A stretch of 64,000 nucleotides of DNA from Semisulcospira habei (GCA_036245525.1 BTPG01000005.1:213279375-213343374); one strand, 5' to 3'; shown: positions 29,411-40,250, numbered from the stretch's first letter. Notes: generated from the sequence alone by a model not told the origin. Translations and numbers: made by a program.

Positions 29411-30145
29411 ATGTTTATTACCTTAACAAATCTTGACACAAGCAAACCAGTGTGGTTAACTAATGGGATTGATAATCGTGATGGTAGCAAGGCTGTAGCT
29501 ATCCATGAAATGTTCTATACAGTAAAGTGGTTTAATGTTACAGATGACGGTGAATATTCTGTGCATGGAATGGTAGGTAGTACAATTTGGGGCACTAATC
29601 ACTTACAGCCTGGGTATTATGACTTTTGTACTATAGCTGAATTTTTACAAGATATGTATAAAATTAAAGCAACGTTAAATCCGGCTAACTTGTTTGTTAC
29701 ATTGGAATTTCCAAAAGATAGTCAGCTTATATTAGCAGACAAACTTTTAATATTACTGGGTTTTTTAACTGAATCTGATCTTGCTATTGTAGCTGTTAGT
29801 GGTGATGATGATTGGACTTATGAAGCAGGATTAAAATTTAAGCCCAAAAAAGGCAAAATAACTGGAAGATATACTGTTCATTTGTCAGTACACACAGTAC
29901 TAAATGTTTATTTGAAAGAACTAAACACAACTGAGAATGTACACAATGGAAAGCCTTCAACTTTGCTGAGATGCTTACCAACTGGAACTGCACCCTATTG
30001 TGAAAGTGTGGTTGTTAGATTTCCTAATTTGGAGTTTAAGAAATTAGGTTCTAGTTTCTTTGAGTCACTGAGTATATCTGTAACTAATCAGGATGACAAA
30101 CCAGTTGTTATGCATGATTTTAGTGTTGTGTTGGAAATTAAATAA
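29411..30145 (+). CDS. Polinton 244-aa beta-rich protein, candidate minor capsid (penton-like)
   Basis: Starts at the ATG at 29411 (MFITLTNLDTSKPVWLTNG). It has alternating beta-type segments throughout, for example MFYTVKWFNVTDDGEYSV, NLFVTLEFPKDSQLILADK and RYTVHLSVHTVLNVYLKEL. It ends PVVMHDFSVVLEIK. No membrane segment, no catalytic motif. Size and beta content suit a single-jelly-roll vertex protein, a usual partner of Polinton capsid genes, but the fold is not provable by eye. Frame intact. Confidence 0.6.
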   Translation: MFITLTNLDTSKPVWLTNGIDNRDGSKAVAIHEMFYTVKWFNVTDDGEYSVHGMVGSTIWGTNHLQPGYYDFCTIAEFLQDMYKIKATLNPANLFVTLEFPKDSQLILADKLLILLGFLTESDLAIVAVSGDDDWTYEAGLKFKPKKGKITGRYTVHLSVHTVLNVYLKELNTTENVHNGKPSTLLRCLPTGTAPYCESVVVRFPNLEFKKLGSSFFESLSISVTNQDDKPVVMHDFSVVLEIK

Positions 30146-30166
30146 TTTTATTTTTGTTTATAAAAA

Positions 30167-30760
30167 ATGAGTGGTGGTCCAAAGCGAACAATCATACCAG
30201 TTGCGTGTCCGGTTAGAGTTGAAAGATTTGGCAGACGTCCAGGATTTTGAGAAGGAGGGGGATGTTGGAGAAATATATGGTTTTGAACTTGATTTAATGG
30301 CATGTACAAGAGGAAAGTAATTGTTGACATGAAAGACGGTGAAAAACAGATTCCTAAACTTGGTCAGCTGTGTGATGTTACTGTACCTACTCCACCTGTA
30401 AATAATTCGCCCTACAACTTAATACATGTGGGTAGTAAGTGGGTTGTTTCACCTGTACCACCTGCACCTACGCCAGCACCCACAATTGACTGGGACATAA
30501 AGATTGAATTTATTAGTCCTTATGTATACACTGATGATGAAGGCGCCTTAGTGTTTAGGAAAGTTGTTAATTCTGGGCCGCTTATTGTAAGCCTTGTTCC
30601 AAGCTTTGCCCCAGACAACAATAGCAGAGATAAACTGAAAGTTGAAAATTATGAGAGACGGCGGTATCTTCTTACAACTAGAAAGGGTAGATCAGATACT
30701 TCTGTTGTGTTTATGCCAGCAAGCTTAGTCATGGCTAGAGAAGCGACAATAGTATTTTAA
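30167..30760 (+). CDS. Polinton ORF(s): short start frame and 152-aa protein
   Basis: An ATG at 30167 opens a 27-codon frame (MSGGPKRTIIPVACPVRVER) that ends in TGA. The main frame starts at the ATG at 30302 (MYKRKVIVDMKDGEKQIPKL), has a Pro/Ala linker (SPVPPAPTPAPTIDW) near 53, and continues beta-rich to TSVVFMPASLVMAREATIVF. These may be two genes or one gene with a frameshift; I cannot decide. Function unknown; neighbour of the structural genes. Confidence 0.5.
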
Positions 30761-30766
30761 ATTATC

Positions 30767-31048
30767 ATGAAATCTGTAGCTTCTGCGAAAGAGGCAAATA
30801 TTGCGCAGGGGATTAAACTTACATGGGATGAAACAGTAACAGAATCAACAAAGGTCTTTATTGCTATTACAAAAAATGTTGATGTTATTAATGTTTCGAG
30901 CAGTATTCCAGCTGTCAAGGTGGTGGTTGACAAAACAACTTTTGTTCGTCTAAGTTACATAAACCTTGAACACATTGATCTTGTTTCATTTTATTATGCC
31001 AGCAAATTGTATACTTTTGAAGAGTTGCAAAATGTAATTGCTGATTAA
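30767..31048 (+). CDS. Polinton 93-aa small protein
   Basis: Starts at the ATG at 30767, six bases after the preceding stop. Alternating hydrophobic/polar beta-like pattern (KVFIAITKNVDVINVSSSIP, VVVDKTTFVRLSYINLEHID). No recognised motif or membrane helix. Closely packed same-strand neighbours make it a likely real gene. Function unknown. Confidence 0.5.
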   Translation: MKSVASAKEANIAQGIKLTWDETVTESTKVFIAITKNVDVINVSSSIPAVKVVVDKTTFVRLSYINLEHIDLVSFYYASKLYTFEELQNVIAD

Positions 31049-31078
31049 ATAAAAAAAAAATATTTGTGAATAAAAAAA

Positions 31079-31773
31079 ATGGTAAACTTCTATCCGCAAC
31101 TACCGACGCTTGAGTCGACTGAAACAAATGTGACGACAAAAACAACGCTTGCGCCTGATCCACAGGTGACAGCTGTGCCAATTGCTTCAGATAAAACATT
31201 ACAGGCAGACGCATTCAGATTAATAAATATTACAGAAGCTTTAAAATATTTGGAAAGTGAAGAGGCTAAGTACTCACGGTGCAAAAGGAGGTATAAGACC
31301 GTTTTCAATTCTGTACAAACACTTCTATGGCTATTGGTGCTTTTTCGGCTGGTTGTTCTGTAGGGGGTATTGTTCTGTTCGCCACAGGAATTGGGAGTTT
31401 GCCTGGAATAGCAGTTGAGGCTGTTAGCGTTGCTACATGCCTGGCTTGCTTTGGTTTGGAGGCCTTGAACAAGAGGTTTCACACGAAATTAGAAAAACAT
31501 GAAGCATTGAGTACTTTGGCGGGTGCAAAGCTGAGCAGTCTTAAACTTATTATCAGTAAGGCATTGAATGATAATTTTGTTGATGACGAAGAATTTAAGC
31601 GCGTCCAAGATGATTTGAATAATTACAAGAAACAAAAATCTGAAATACAGAATAAGATGCGTAGTCAATCTCCCGTAAATGTTGAAGAACTGAAGGCTAG
31701 TTTTTTAGCAGAGGGAAAAAGGATAGGGGTACAGGAAACCACAGAAAAGCTACACATTCTTTTAAACAAATAA
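31079..31773 (+). pseudogene. Last Polinton gene, helical membrane-associated protein, frameshifted
   Basis: The first frame (31079-31363) begins MVNFYPQLPTLESTETNV and has KTLQADAFRLINITEALKYL, then runs off at about CKRRYKTVFNSVQTLLWLL. The second frame (31327-31773) carries on with a hydrophobic double segment (GCSVGGIVLFATGIGSLPG) and a charged helical tail (LSSLKLIISKALNDNFVDDE). The overlap and continuity show a single gene broken by a one-base shift near 31325. A protein of this layout recurs in invertebrate Polintons; function unknown. From 31774 to about 32560 no gene is seen, only AT-rich DNA and short repeated TAAGTA-type motifs near 31970-32040. Confidence 0.6.
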
Positions 31774-32559
31774 AAATCAGATTTGGTAATCGTTTATTAT
31801 TTCATTACACTTCGCAGAGAGATGCCATGCCACTTACACAGTTTAGGCATAATTATTTAATCCTATCAGCACCACCACCCGAGTATTACTGAGAAAAAAA
31901 GTTTTTAGTTGCCCTTGTATTTTAATAAAAAAGACTTAGTATACGTGACTAGAGTCAAGTTGTTATTAAGTACTTGTAAGTAATTAGGATAAGTAATTAA
32001 TAAGTTCTTAATGGTAAGTAGTTAATAAGTTCCTATTGTAACTCACTTTAAGGTAACCTTTAAGTGAGTTGTGACTTATTGTTTTTACTTGGTAGTTTCT
32101 TATCCAGATGTTTTTTCAGTGCCTGTATAGTGTAATAACCACCAGTTGATTTTCTAATTCCTCAGAAACCACATGAGTACATTAAGCCCACTTGTACAAA
32201 TCCCCCTCTTTTGAAAAGTAATATGTCCCCTGTTGAACTTTGACACAATGTAGCGATTTGAAAGGCTATAGCTGTAACGGCTCAGAGCTTTTCAAAGCTT
32301 GCCCTTTGAATAGGAATGGAATGCCACCGCTATTCAATAGCGCGGCGTGAGAGGTAATACAAAAAGCAAACAACCGTGACACCACTTTGGCAGCTTGAAT
32401 AGCGGCTTGCCTGTGCGGCGCGTGGCAACAGACAACAAAGGTAAACAGGTGAGCTGGCTTGCAAAAGAGTAAGACCCCTGTAACTAACTCATTGAAAAGA
32501 AGCTGATTTAAAACGTGTAAGTTTCACATGAGTGGAGTCTTGACACAGTCACTAGTTTA

Positions 32560-33165
32560 TGTCTGTGTTGACAGAGTGGGTCTCACTCTCTCTCTCTGTG
32601 TGCGGTAGCTAATGTGGGCTTTATTCCCATTCAATCTTAAAACCAATTTACATTTGTGGGGGGTCATGATTTTCGATGTGCATTTTCTTAAGGTCAAAAA
32701 TAAATTGTGTAAATATCGACTCAGGTGTGGTACATATCGATCTAGTGGCTCAAGGATTTGAAAAGGTTTTGAAAAATGTTGGCAAACGTATTGCGACATT
32801 GTAAATACACTGTAAGTGTTGTGCATATTTTATTCTGACGCGACGTACCTAGAGTCAGCTGGCGACGGGCTGTGTTTACGTACATAGTAACATTGCGACA
32901 GTAGACATATGAGCTAATTAAGAGAGATATAAATACTGAGCGGATTGAAGTATTATTAACACAATGACTGAGTTAACCCCTTAAGTATTATTTTTGATTT
33001 TCATAAAATTGTGGTTGTTTAAATAATAATGATTTAGGGGTAACTTCCAATGGTATTTACTCTGTGCGGGAGACATGGAAAATGGAGAGTCAAAAGGTTA
33101 TAATTAAGGGGTTAACTCAGTCATTATGATAACGAAGCTTCAATCCCCTCAGTATTTATATCTCT
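32560..33165. repeat. Right terminal inverted repeat of the Polinton, with a terminal foldback
   Basis: 32713-32742 matches inverted 13570-13599. The outermost part is itself palindromic: AGATATAAATACTGAG..ATGACTGAGTTAACCCC at about 32924-32986 recurs inverted at 33106-33163, around a loop of some 120 bp. The left end has the same arm with a 15-bp loop. Limits inside are approximate. Confidence 0.75.
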
Positions 33166-33171
33166 TACCTA
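33166..33171. repeat. 6-bp target-site duplication TACCTA, right
   Basis: Exact copy of 13105-13110. Confidence 0.93.
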
Positions 33172-35429
33172 TTCCGAAGCCAAACAAACCAAGGAATTTA
33201 CCAACCTCCTATCGTCCTATAACTCTAACGTCGCATATAAGTAAAATATTTGAAAGGCTCATAAAAACCGTTTAGAGTACTTTCTGGAAAAAAATAAAAT
33301 AATTCCTACTACTCAAGCAGGGTTCCGTAAACATAGATCCACTTCAGACCAAATGTATAACTTGACTTCATCTATTAAACAGGCCTTTAGAAAGAAACAA
33401 AAAGTAATGGCACAAGAAATTACTACAAAAAATTAGGATACTTGGCCTCACCGGAAATATATTTGTTTATTTTAAAAATTTTCTTCAGCGAACCCTGCAG
33501 GTGAAATTTAAGAAAACCCTCTCCAGAACACATAAAGTAGACTGTGGTGTGCCCCAGGGCACTTGTCTTGCTCCGATACTGTTTAATATAATGATGGCAG
33601 ATCTTCCTGCCTATTTGAAATCGAAATTAGACAAACGAACAAATAGCTCATTTAAATTATCACAATATGCTGATGATATCGCCATCTGGAAACTGGCTAA
33701 AGCTAAAAATAATGCAAAAGGTCAATTACAAATAACACCAGAGAAATCTAAGTAGTTTCAGAAGGCGATCGACGCTGTACAAAAATATATGTAAATTAAT
33801 GGCTTTGAGCTGGCCTCAGATAAACTCAATTAATAATCTTTGGCCTAACTAAAGCAAAATTTCCAGAACCGGTAACTATATCTACTTATAATGAGAAATA
33901 TGTTGTAAATCCTGTCAATCAAATTAAATTTCTTGGAGTATTGTTTACTTCTACATTAAACTGGACTCCACACATAAATAAACTCATTACTAAAGCTAAC
34001 CAAGCAACAAACTTAATTAAGATAATCAAACATGAGACATGGTTTAGGAATACAAAATTACTGTTACATTTGCACAGGACTTTGGTGCGCTCAAACTTAA
34101 CTTATAGAACAGAATGTTTCTTTTCGCATCAAAACATACCCTTAAAAAATTGGAAACGGCTGAAATGCGTTCTCTAAAAATATATTTTGGGTACACCTGC
34201 CCATGCATCTAATAAAGCAGTTTATGATTTTGCTGATATACTCCCTCTGGATTACTTCAGACTTAAACACTGTGCAAATTATATAAATCATATTTTTCAA
34301 ACTTCAAATAATGCCCAGGAGGCATATCATAGTGAAGAAAAAATGGATTATTTAGATCAAGTTCTTCATGTTACACCAAACAATAGAATAGAGAAAACAC
34401 TCACCTCTGTAACCCGAGAAAAATACTCTAAGGTCGGGATAATACCCCACACTATTTCTCCAATACCCCTATCTCCTCTGCCAACTTAGACTCTCCACGC
34501 AGCCTCAATTAAACTAGAAATTCCAAATATTAATAAAAAGAGTAATCCTCACCTTAAAAAGTACTTACTTTGGAGTATTTGGATGCCAGTTACCCACATG
34601 CCCTAGTCGCCTACACGGACGGCTCTGTGGACGGCTCTGGTGATGTGGGGTGTGGTGTCTTTATCCCATCTCTTGGTAAAACTAATAGCTATAACTTGGG
34701 CAGGGGCTGGTCCATATGCACAGCGGAGCTAACAGCCATCTTGATGACATTGAGCCATATTTCGGCTCTGCCGTTGCAGATGTACCAGTTCCTGGTCTGT
34801 ACTGACTCCAGATCCGCTTTACAAAGTATAATACTCGACAATAACTCTGACCGTCCTGATATTGTGATAGAAATTAAAATAACTATTCACCAGTTAATAG
34901 ACAGAGGTGTTGACATTGTATTACAGTGGATACCTTCACATGTTGGAATCCTTGGTAATGAGATTGCAGACAGGGCTGCCCGGGCTGGAGCCACAAATGG
35001 GCTTGGGTCCCAGCCCGTGCGGCCCTGTAATACCTCAAAAGAAACACGAATTCTTATTAACAAGCAAATAAATGAAAATTATATTGCGGATAAAAAAGTC
35101 TATCGCAGGAACATCCGGGCGTCCTTGCCTACAGATTAAATAAAGAGCACGGTATTTATAAACTACCTTTTTCAGTGGATATTATGAACCGATTGTGTAC
35201 AAATAGCTGGCGGACGCGGTGGTCCGATCCTGTTTGTCTTTGCGGCGAGGGCTTCACCCCCGATCATGCTATATTAGAATGTGAGACCTTCGCCACAGAG
35301 TTTGGGGAGAGTAGAGGATTGCGTTCAAACTCGGCTGCCCTTCATACCATGTTGGAATTGGCTGGCCCTGATGTTGTTGCCAGGGTCAGCTCAATACTCC
35401 AATCTTCAAGTTTAACTAGGCACATCTAA
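33172..35429 (+). pseudogene. ORF2 of element B, 3' half: RT core, RNase H, Cys/His tail
   Basis: Directly after the junction come PKPNK and SYRPITLTSHISKIFERLI, then QAGFRKHRSTSDQM, DCGVPQGTCLAPILFN and the active site LSQYADDIAIW (33656-33690). The RT has several stops and shifts. RNase H (34570-35139) is open: ALVAYTDGSVDGSGDVGCGV, CTAELTAILMTL, VCTDSRSALQSI, WIPSHVGILGNEIADRAARA, so all catalytic acids appear present. The C-terminal piece (35175-35429) contains VCLCGEGFTPDHAILECE, a Cys/His cluster. RNase H places B in the I-like group. Not functional because of the Polinton and the stops. Confidence 0.88.
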
Positions 35430-35725
35430 CATAGGTTTAAAGTTCTTTGTTTTCCTGTGACCCCAACCCGCTTTTTCTGGCTGGATTGGGATTGCAGGTG
35501 ACCGAAATTTGATATGATCTAGGTTACAGCAAAACGTGTTTGCTTAATCCTGAGTATACGCTCTTGAATGTCCTCATTCAATTAATATTTTATTAGATGG
35601 ATCCTCTCGTAGCTGACCTTGGCTCGCTTATTTCAATTCTTTTCCTTTTATCGTTATTTTAAAATTTTTATGTGGTGGTTCTGAATTTTAATCCTGACGA
35701 TGTAAATAAAGTATTGTTTTAACTG
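33172..35725 (+). mobile_element. Element B, 3' half
   Basis: Continuation of the I-like retrotransposon past the Polinton: RT core, RNase H, a C-terminal Cys/His segment and a 3' untranslated region ending near GTAAATAAAGTATTG at about 35700-35720. No target duplication of B itself was found. Confidence 0.82.
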
Positions 35726-36035
35726 TGCATTTATAAGGACCGTTGTTGTTGGCAACCTGAATGATGAAGTTTAGAGACGAGTCTATGAAAGGACAAAATT
35801 TAAATCTCTGCTCTCTCTCTCGGAGACCAGGTAATTAGTGCTAGTCCCTGATCACCTCGGTGCCAGCGGGAAAATAAAATGAATAAACGTAACGTAACGT
35901 AACGCAAATAAGCACATGATTCGAGCCACGGACAGCGTAGCGTACGGATCTCCGCGCTGCGCTACTACCGAGCAAACAAGCCACAGCACCCGAACGAGGC
36001 GGACGGCCACCCGCGCCTCGCTCAAAGGAGAGAAA

Positions 36036-36735
36036 GATGATGATGATGATGATGATGATGATGAAACGTTTTTATTCAGGATAAAAAGTTTTAGGCATAG
36101 CAATGCCTATCTTCCAAACTGTCCTGCTACTCTACACATATAAAAATACATAAGACGATACAGCAAAAGATAAAATATAAATAAGTACCCATACCCCCCA
36201 CCCCACCATCAGAAAGAAAAAAAGTAAAAATACAAAATAAAATACAAAAAGAATTAAAACAATATATGTACGTGTATGAGCCTGACATGTTAATACAGTC
36301 AAACTATTACATAATCTGCAGCAATCTGCTGTGCTGGAGCAACATACTAAACAGAAAAATATGACATTCACATCGACAGCAACTATTTATGGACGCGAGC
36401 TCTGAAGATAGATAACTTTGAAATAGACTTTAAATGCGAGGGCAAGTTATTCCATGACTTAGAACCGGAAAATGATATGCTAGATTTGAAGATGTCGATT
36501 CTCGGTTTTGGGAGATGGAGTAAGCTGTTCCTCGTGTTCTCTCTATTCGTGTGGGAAAACAGCTCACGGAGATAGGGAGGGGCGGCATTGTTTAGAATTT
36601 TTTGCACAAGCAAGCATCTATTAAGTTCCAATTGTTTACTGAGTGGTAGAATATTAAGGGCCTTCAGTCTTTCATCAGTAGAACAAAGACAAGGCAAGCC
36701 CCAGTCAAGAGACCAGTCATCCGAGACCAAGCAAG
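36036..36735 (-). mobile_element. CR1-like retrotransposon 3' fragment with (ATC)n tail
   Basis: The minus-strand frame 36730-36383 encodes the RT C terminus: PLSKQLELNRCLLVQKILN, LLHLPKPRIDIFKSSISFSG, KSWNNLPSHLKSISKLSIF. The 3' end is (ATC)n at 36036-36064. Everything upstream of the C-terminal domain is missing (5' truncation near 36735). Between 35730 and 36035 I see only a short (GTAAC)n run near 35889. Confidence 0.82.
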
Positions 36736-36759
36736 CTCTGCCTCAAGCCAAACGAACAG

Positions 36760-37752
36760 ATGGCCTCCAAAAAGAGCAGAAGGCAAACAAATAGACAGCA
36801 GGTGGAGGAGTACACCTCCAACCACCCTCAAGCGCCACGACCACAGCCAGCGGCAAAACGGGAGACAAGGAGCTACCGGCCCCCTCTGTCTCCACCGATA
36901 CGGCCGCAAGCGCAACCAGCGTGGGAATACTCACCCCCACAGCCAACGGCGCAGCCAACACGGCCGGCATACCCACTGGCCCCATTCGATGACTTATTCC
37001 AAGGAGTTTTCCCATCACCGCAGCATATTAGGCTGCTCTTCCAAGGACAAAGGGCCCTACCCAGCCCGCAACAATTCCAACAATTCGAAGAAGAAGAAGA
37101 GACAGCCCCAGCCACCCCCCAGGCACCGCCACCCCAAGCCGAGGAACCCGAAGAGTCGTCGGAGCCAGCATCTGAGCCGGACTTTCCACCCTCCCCGCCG
37201 CCGGTCACCCTTCCCGAATCACTCACTCGGGAATGGCCGGCACTGCCTGAGGAGGAGGGGACCCGGCTCAGGGGTATGGATTTCAGCGACCTAGTCCTGC
37301 TACTCCAGGACGCGGTGCCGATCATCAGAGCAGTCGAAGGGGATGACTACCATCGAGCGCTGGTCGCCGCCCGGTGGATGGTGCACGCCGGGACCCTTAA
37401 AGATCTTCACCCTCCAAAGACGATCAATACGGCCAGCCAAGCCACCACCACCACCACCTACAAGGACAACGAGTGCCAAGTAGCACCCGACCTAAAGTCA
37501 ACAAGGACAGCAGCCGCCCCAACGACAGCGACAAAGAAGATAGGCACTACGACCACCACCACCAAGAACAGAGGATGCGGCAACACCGCCCCGCCCAAGC
37601 AAGAAGTAGGCACCGATGCAACCCCCACCCCAACCACAGAAACGAAGAGCACATCTACAGACCCAGCACCACAAGCGACCAACTCCAGCCAGCACCAACC
37701 AGCCAACAAACCAGATGGCCTCCAAGAAGAATCAGCCGCCCGCCCTTGTTAG
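36760..37752 (+). CDS. Pro/Thr/Gln-rich 330-aa open frame, unit 1 of a tandem duplication
   Basis: ATG at 36760 (MASKKSRRQTNRQQVEEYTS). The N-terminal part is basic and Pro-rich, with FDDLFQGVFPSPQHIRLLFQ near 83. A Glu/Pro-rich acidic centre is followed by a short hydrophobic ordered stretch (MDFSDLVLLLQDAVPIIRAV) near 182, then a long Thr/Ala/Pro tail. No zinc knuckle or catalytic motif. The whole 955-bp unit is repeated next to it. It may be a gag/ORF1-like protein of an unrecognised element or a low-complexity host product; I cannot say which. Frame intact over 330 codons, partly because the sequence is poor in T. Confidence 0.4.
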   Translation: MASKKSRRQTNRQQVEEYTSNHPQAPRPQPAAKRETRSYRPPLSPPIRPQAQPAWEYSPPQPTAQPTRPAYPLAPFDDLFQGVFPSPQHIRLLFQGQRALPSPQQFQQFEEEEETAPATPQAPPPQAEEPEESSEPASEPDFPPSPPPVTLPESLTREWPALPEEEGTRLRGMDFSDLVLLLQDAVPIIRAVEGDDYHRALVAARWMVHAGTLKDLHPPKTINTASQATTTTTYKDNECQVAPDLKSTRTAAAPTTATKKIGTTTTTTKNRGCGNTAPPKQEVGTDATPTPTTETKSTSTDPAPQATNSSQHQPANKPDGLQEESAARPC

Positions 37753-38450
37753 GGGGAACAGACGCCAAACTAACCGTCAACAGGTGGAGGAGTATACCGC
37801 CAACCTCCCCCAGGCGCCGCAACAAACAAAGGCCACAAAGAGAACAAGGAGCCAACGGCCTCCATTGTCCCCACAATCCAGCCAAGAGAGCAGTCAACGC
37901 AGCCGCAACAACAAACAAAGGCCACAAAGGAGACAAAGGACCAATGGCCTCCATTGTCCCCACCAACTCAGCGAAGTGAGCAACCAACGTAGGGGCTTTC
38001 GCCCCCACAGCCAACGTCGCAGCAAACACGGCCGGCCCACCCGCTGGCCACATTCAACGACATAATGAGAGTTTTTTCCATCACCGCAACAGCTGAGATG
38101 GCTCATCCAAAGGCAGGCGGTTCCACCTAGCCCGCCACAATTCCAACTACAACAAGCCGCTGAAGAGGAAACAGCCCCTGCCAGCCCCCCAGCCACCACC
38201 CCAACAGGAAAAGGAGCTCGAGAGCCCGACGGAGGCATCTTCGGGGCCGGACTCCCCACCCTTCCCACCGCCGGTCGTTATTCCCGAATCACTAACTCGG
38301 GAGCGGCCGGCATCGTCGGAGGAGGAGGGGATTCGGCTCAGGGGAATCGACTTTGAGGAACTAGTGCTCCTCCTCCAGGACGCCATTCCAACGATCCTAA
38401 CGATAGATGGAGACACGTACCACCGAGCCTTAGTGTCTGGTGTCTGGTGT
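37715..38450 (+). pseudogene. Decayed second copy of the Pro/Thr-rich frame
   Basis: Starts ATGGCCTCCAAGAAG as unit 1 does (ATGGCCTCCAAAAAG). It repeats RQTNRQQVEEYTANLPQAP and, in other frames, SLTRERPASSEEEGIRLRG and LVLLLQDAIPTI, the ordered stretch seen in unit 1. Frame changes occur near 37980-38160, and there is an internal near-duplication of CAACAAACAAAGGCCACAAA. From 38450 to 39230 the sequence stays C/A-rich with short Pro-rich frames and no recognisable gene. Confidence 0.5.
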
Positions 38451-39248
38451 TCTCAGGCGCAATCAACGACCTGAGAATCCCCACGACAGCAAGCACAGCC
38501 AGCCAAGCGACAGTAGTGACAACGAACGGGGAATGTCAGGCAACGACTGCTGCCCCCCCCCCCCCTAACAGCTACGAAGAAAACTGGCACCACACCTACC
38601 GCCACCGCACATAAAGGTTGCGGAAACACCGCCCCGCAGACCCAAGAGACAGGCACAGACGCAAGCGAAGTCCCAAACAACTCACCTGAAAGTACGGCGA
38701 CACAGCAAGAGGCCATCACCCCACGCCTGCCACACAACATGCCGACCATCGGCCCCCGGAAGCACAACAGACCACCCAAGCGCTTCCGCGACCAACGCCC
38801 GCAGCTACTCCCCACGCCGCCACCCCACCTCCGCCTGCCACTCAACACCGCCACCCATCCCGCCCATTCCAACGACCGACCCCGAAGCCCAGGCTCCACT
38901 GGCCACCACCACCGCCACCCCAACTCTCTAGACCCCTCCATACCCAGCCACGGTTTGGCCGGCCACCACCACCACCGCCACCACTCGTGCTACAACTACT
39001 AGAGTGGCTGGCCTACCAACACCCCCCAGCCTGGCAATAAAGCAACGGTCTACCGGCCACACCACTCGCCTCCTACACAACCACCAACCACCCGGCCCCG
39101 GTAATACCACCAGCCGCTGCGCGACGGAGCGACAGACAGTCAGCAAGGCAGGCTCCCTCCCCCCACCTCAACTGGCCCCCCCCCCCCTCGGACGAAATCA
39201 GCGATAGCTGGAAGTCCTGGTCCATTTAAAAATTGCACTTGCACTTGC

Positions 39249-39737
39249 GCAAATAAGCAGTTCAGCGCTCAACCACAGCGCAAAGGCAAACAAGCCGCCC
39301 TAAGAAACCAACACGGAATGAAACACAGAAACTCGACAACAAAAACGAGGAAGGGAAACAGCAGGGTAAAACAAGACCTAATGCTTAACTCTCAAATGCT
39401 TTAAGCATTTTTCTGGTTTATTAAACACCAACAAAAAGTGCCACGAGCACCCCCAACAACGCAATGAATCGAAAAAACAAGAAATAGTGACACTAACAAA
39501 TAGAAATCCATACAACTGTCACAACAAAAGAAAGGTTCGGTGTTTATCACCAGTGTGGTCAGGTGGGTCCGCTGTCGAGAACAGTACTTGGTTTGTTGCA
39601 AGCAAAAATGTGTTCGAAATACGCAAAGGGAATGAGTGACAAAACAAAATCTAGACCTGTGTCATAAAACCTTACAAGCATGCTACCGAACGCATTGTTG
39701 GTGTGCGATGTTGAGCACCATTTTATATACACCTGGC
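39249..39737 (-). mobile_element. Element C: inverted copy of element A
   Basis: The reverse complement of 6065-6573 with few changes. It includes the shared 5' segment of element B (ATTTTATATACAC at 39721-39733 is the inverted monomer TATA region) and the A-specific 3' segment ending at GCAAATAAGCAG. No protein recognised. Confidence 0.75.
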
Positions 39738-39768
39738 TGTGTGACGTCACTTGCATTCAATCAATACG

Positions 39769-40250
39769 AGGAGCATTTTGTGTCTTACCTTATGATGGAC
39801 GGGATTGGGCGGCCCTATATAGAAATAAGAGCAACATGTTGTGTCTTACCCTATGATGGACGGGATAGGGCGGTCATATATAGAAATAAGAGCAACATTG
39901 TTTGTCGCTTACCTTATGATGGACGGGATAGTGCGGCCCGATATAGAAATAAGAGCAACATTTTGTGTGTCTTACCCTATGATGGACAGGATTGGGCAGC
40001 CCTATATAGAAATAAACATTTTGTCAGTGTCTCTTACCCTATGATGGACGGGATAAGGCGGCCCTATATAGAAATAAGAGCAACATTCTGTGTGTCTTAC
40101 CCTATGATGGACGGGATAGGGTGGCCCTATATAGAAATAAGAGCAACATGTTGTGTCTTATCCTATGAGGACGGGATAGGGCGACCCTATATAGAAATAA
40201 GATCAACATTCTGTGTGTCTTTCCCTATGAGGACGGGATAGGGCGGCCCT
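39769..40250. repeat. Tandem array of about eight 61-bp units
   Basis: The unit holds TTGTGTCTTACCCTATGATG, GACGGGATAGGGCGGCCCTA and TATAGAAATAAGAGCAACA. Copies differ by small substitutions and indels. Each has a CTATATAG box. Open frames over it come from the repeat. From 40250 to 40600 nothing is recognised. Confidence 0.93.

Larger units (their letters stand above)
13111..33165. mobile_element. Polinton/Maverick (polintovirus-like) element, 20,055 bp
   Basis: Bounded by TACCTA duplications and ends that both begin AGAGA read inward, with diverged terminal inverted repeats. It holds a retroviral-type integrase, protein-primed family B DNA polymerase, HerA/FtsK-like packaging ATPase, a capsid-like gene and about ten small genes on both strands. 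About 4184 bp of the length is a later RTE insertion with its duplication, so the element was about 15.9 kb. It sits inside retrotransposon B. Several genes carry stops, frameshifts or deletions, so this is an old endogenous virus-like copy. Confidence 0.93.

Noticed and set aside
13111..33165. Insertion of a large nucleocytoplasmic DNA virus or a bacterial plasmid
   Set aside because: Integrase, pPolB, packaging ATPase and a 6-bp duplication within 16 kb define a Polinton; no other large-virus genes are present.
36132..36371. Hydrophobic 79-codon minus-strand frame
   Set aside because: Lies in the 3' untranslated region of the CR1-like fragment; AT-rich composition gives Phe/Leu-rich frames by chance.
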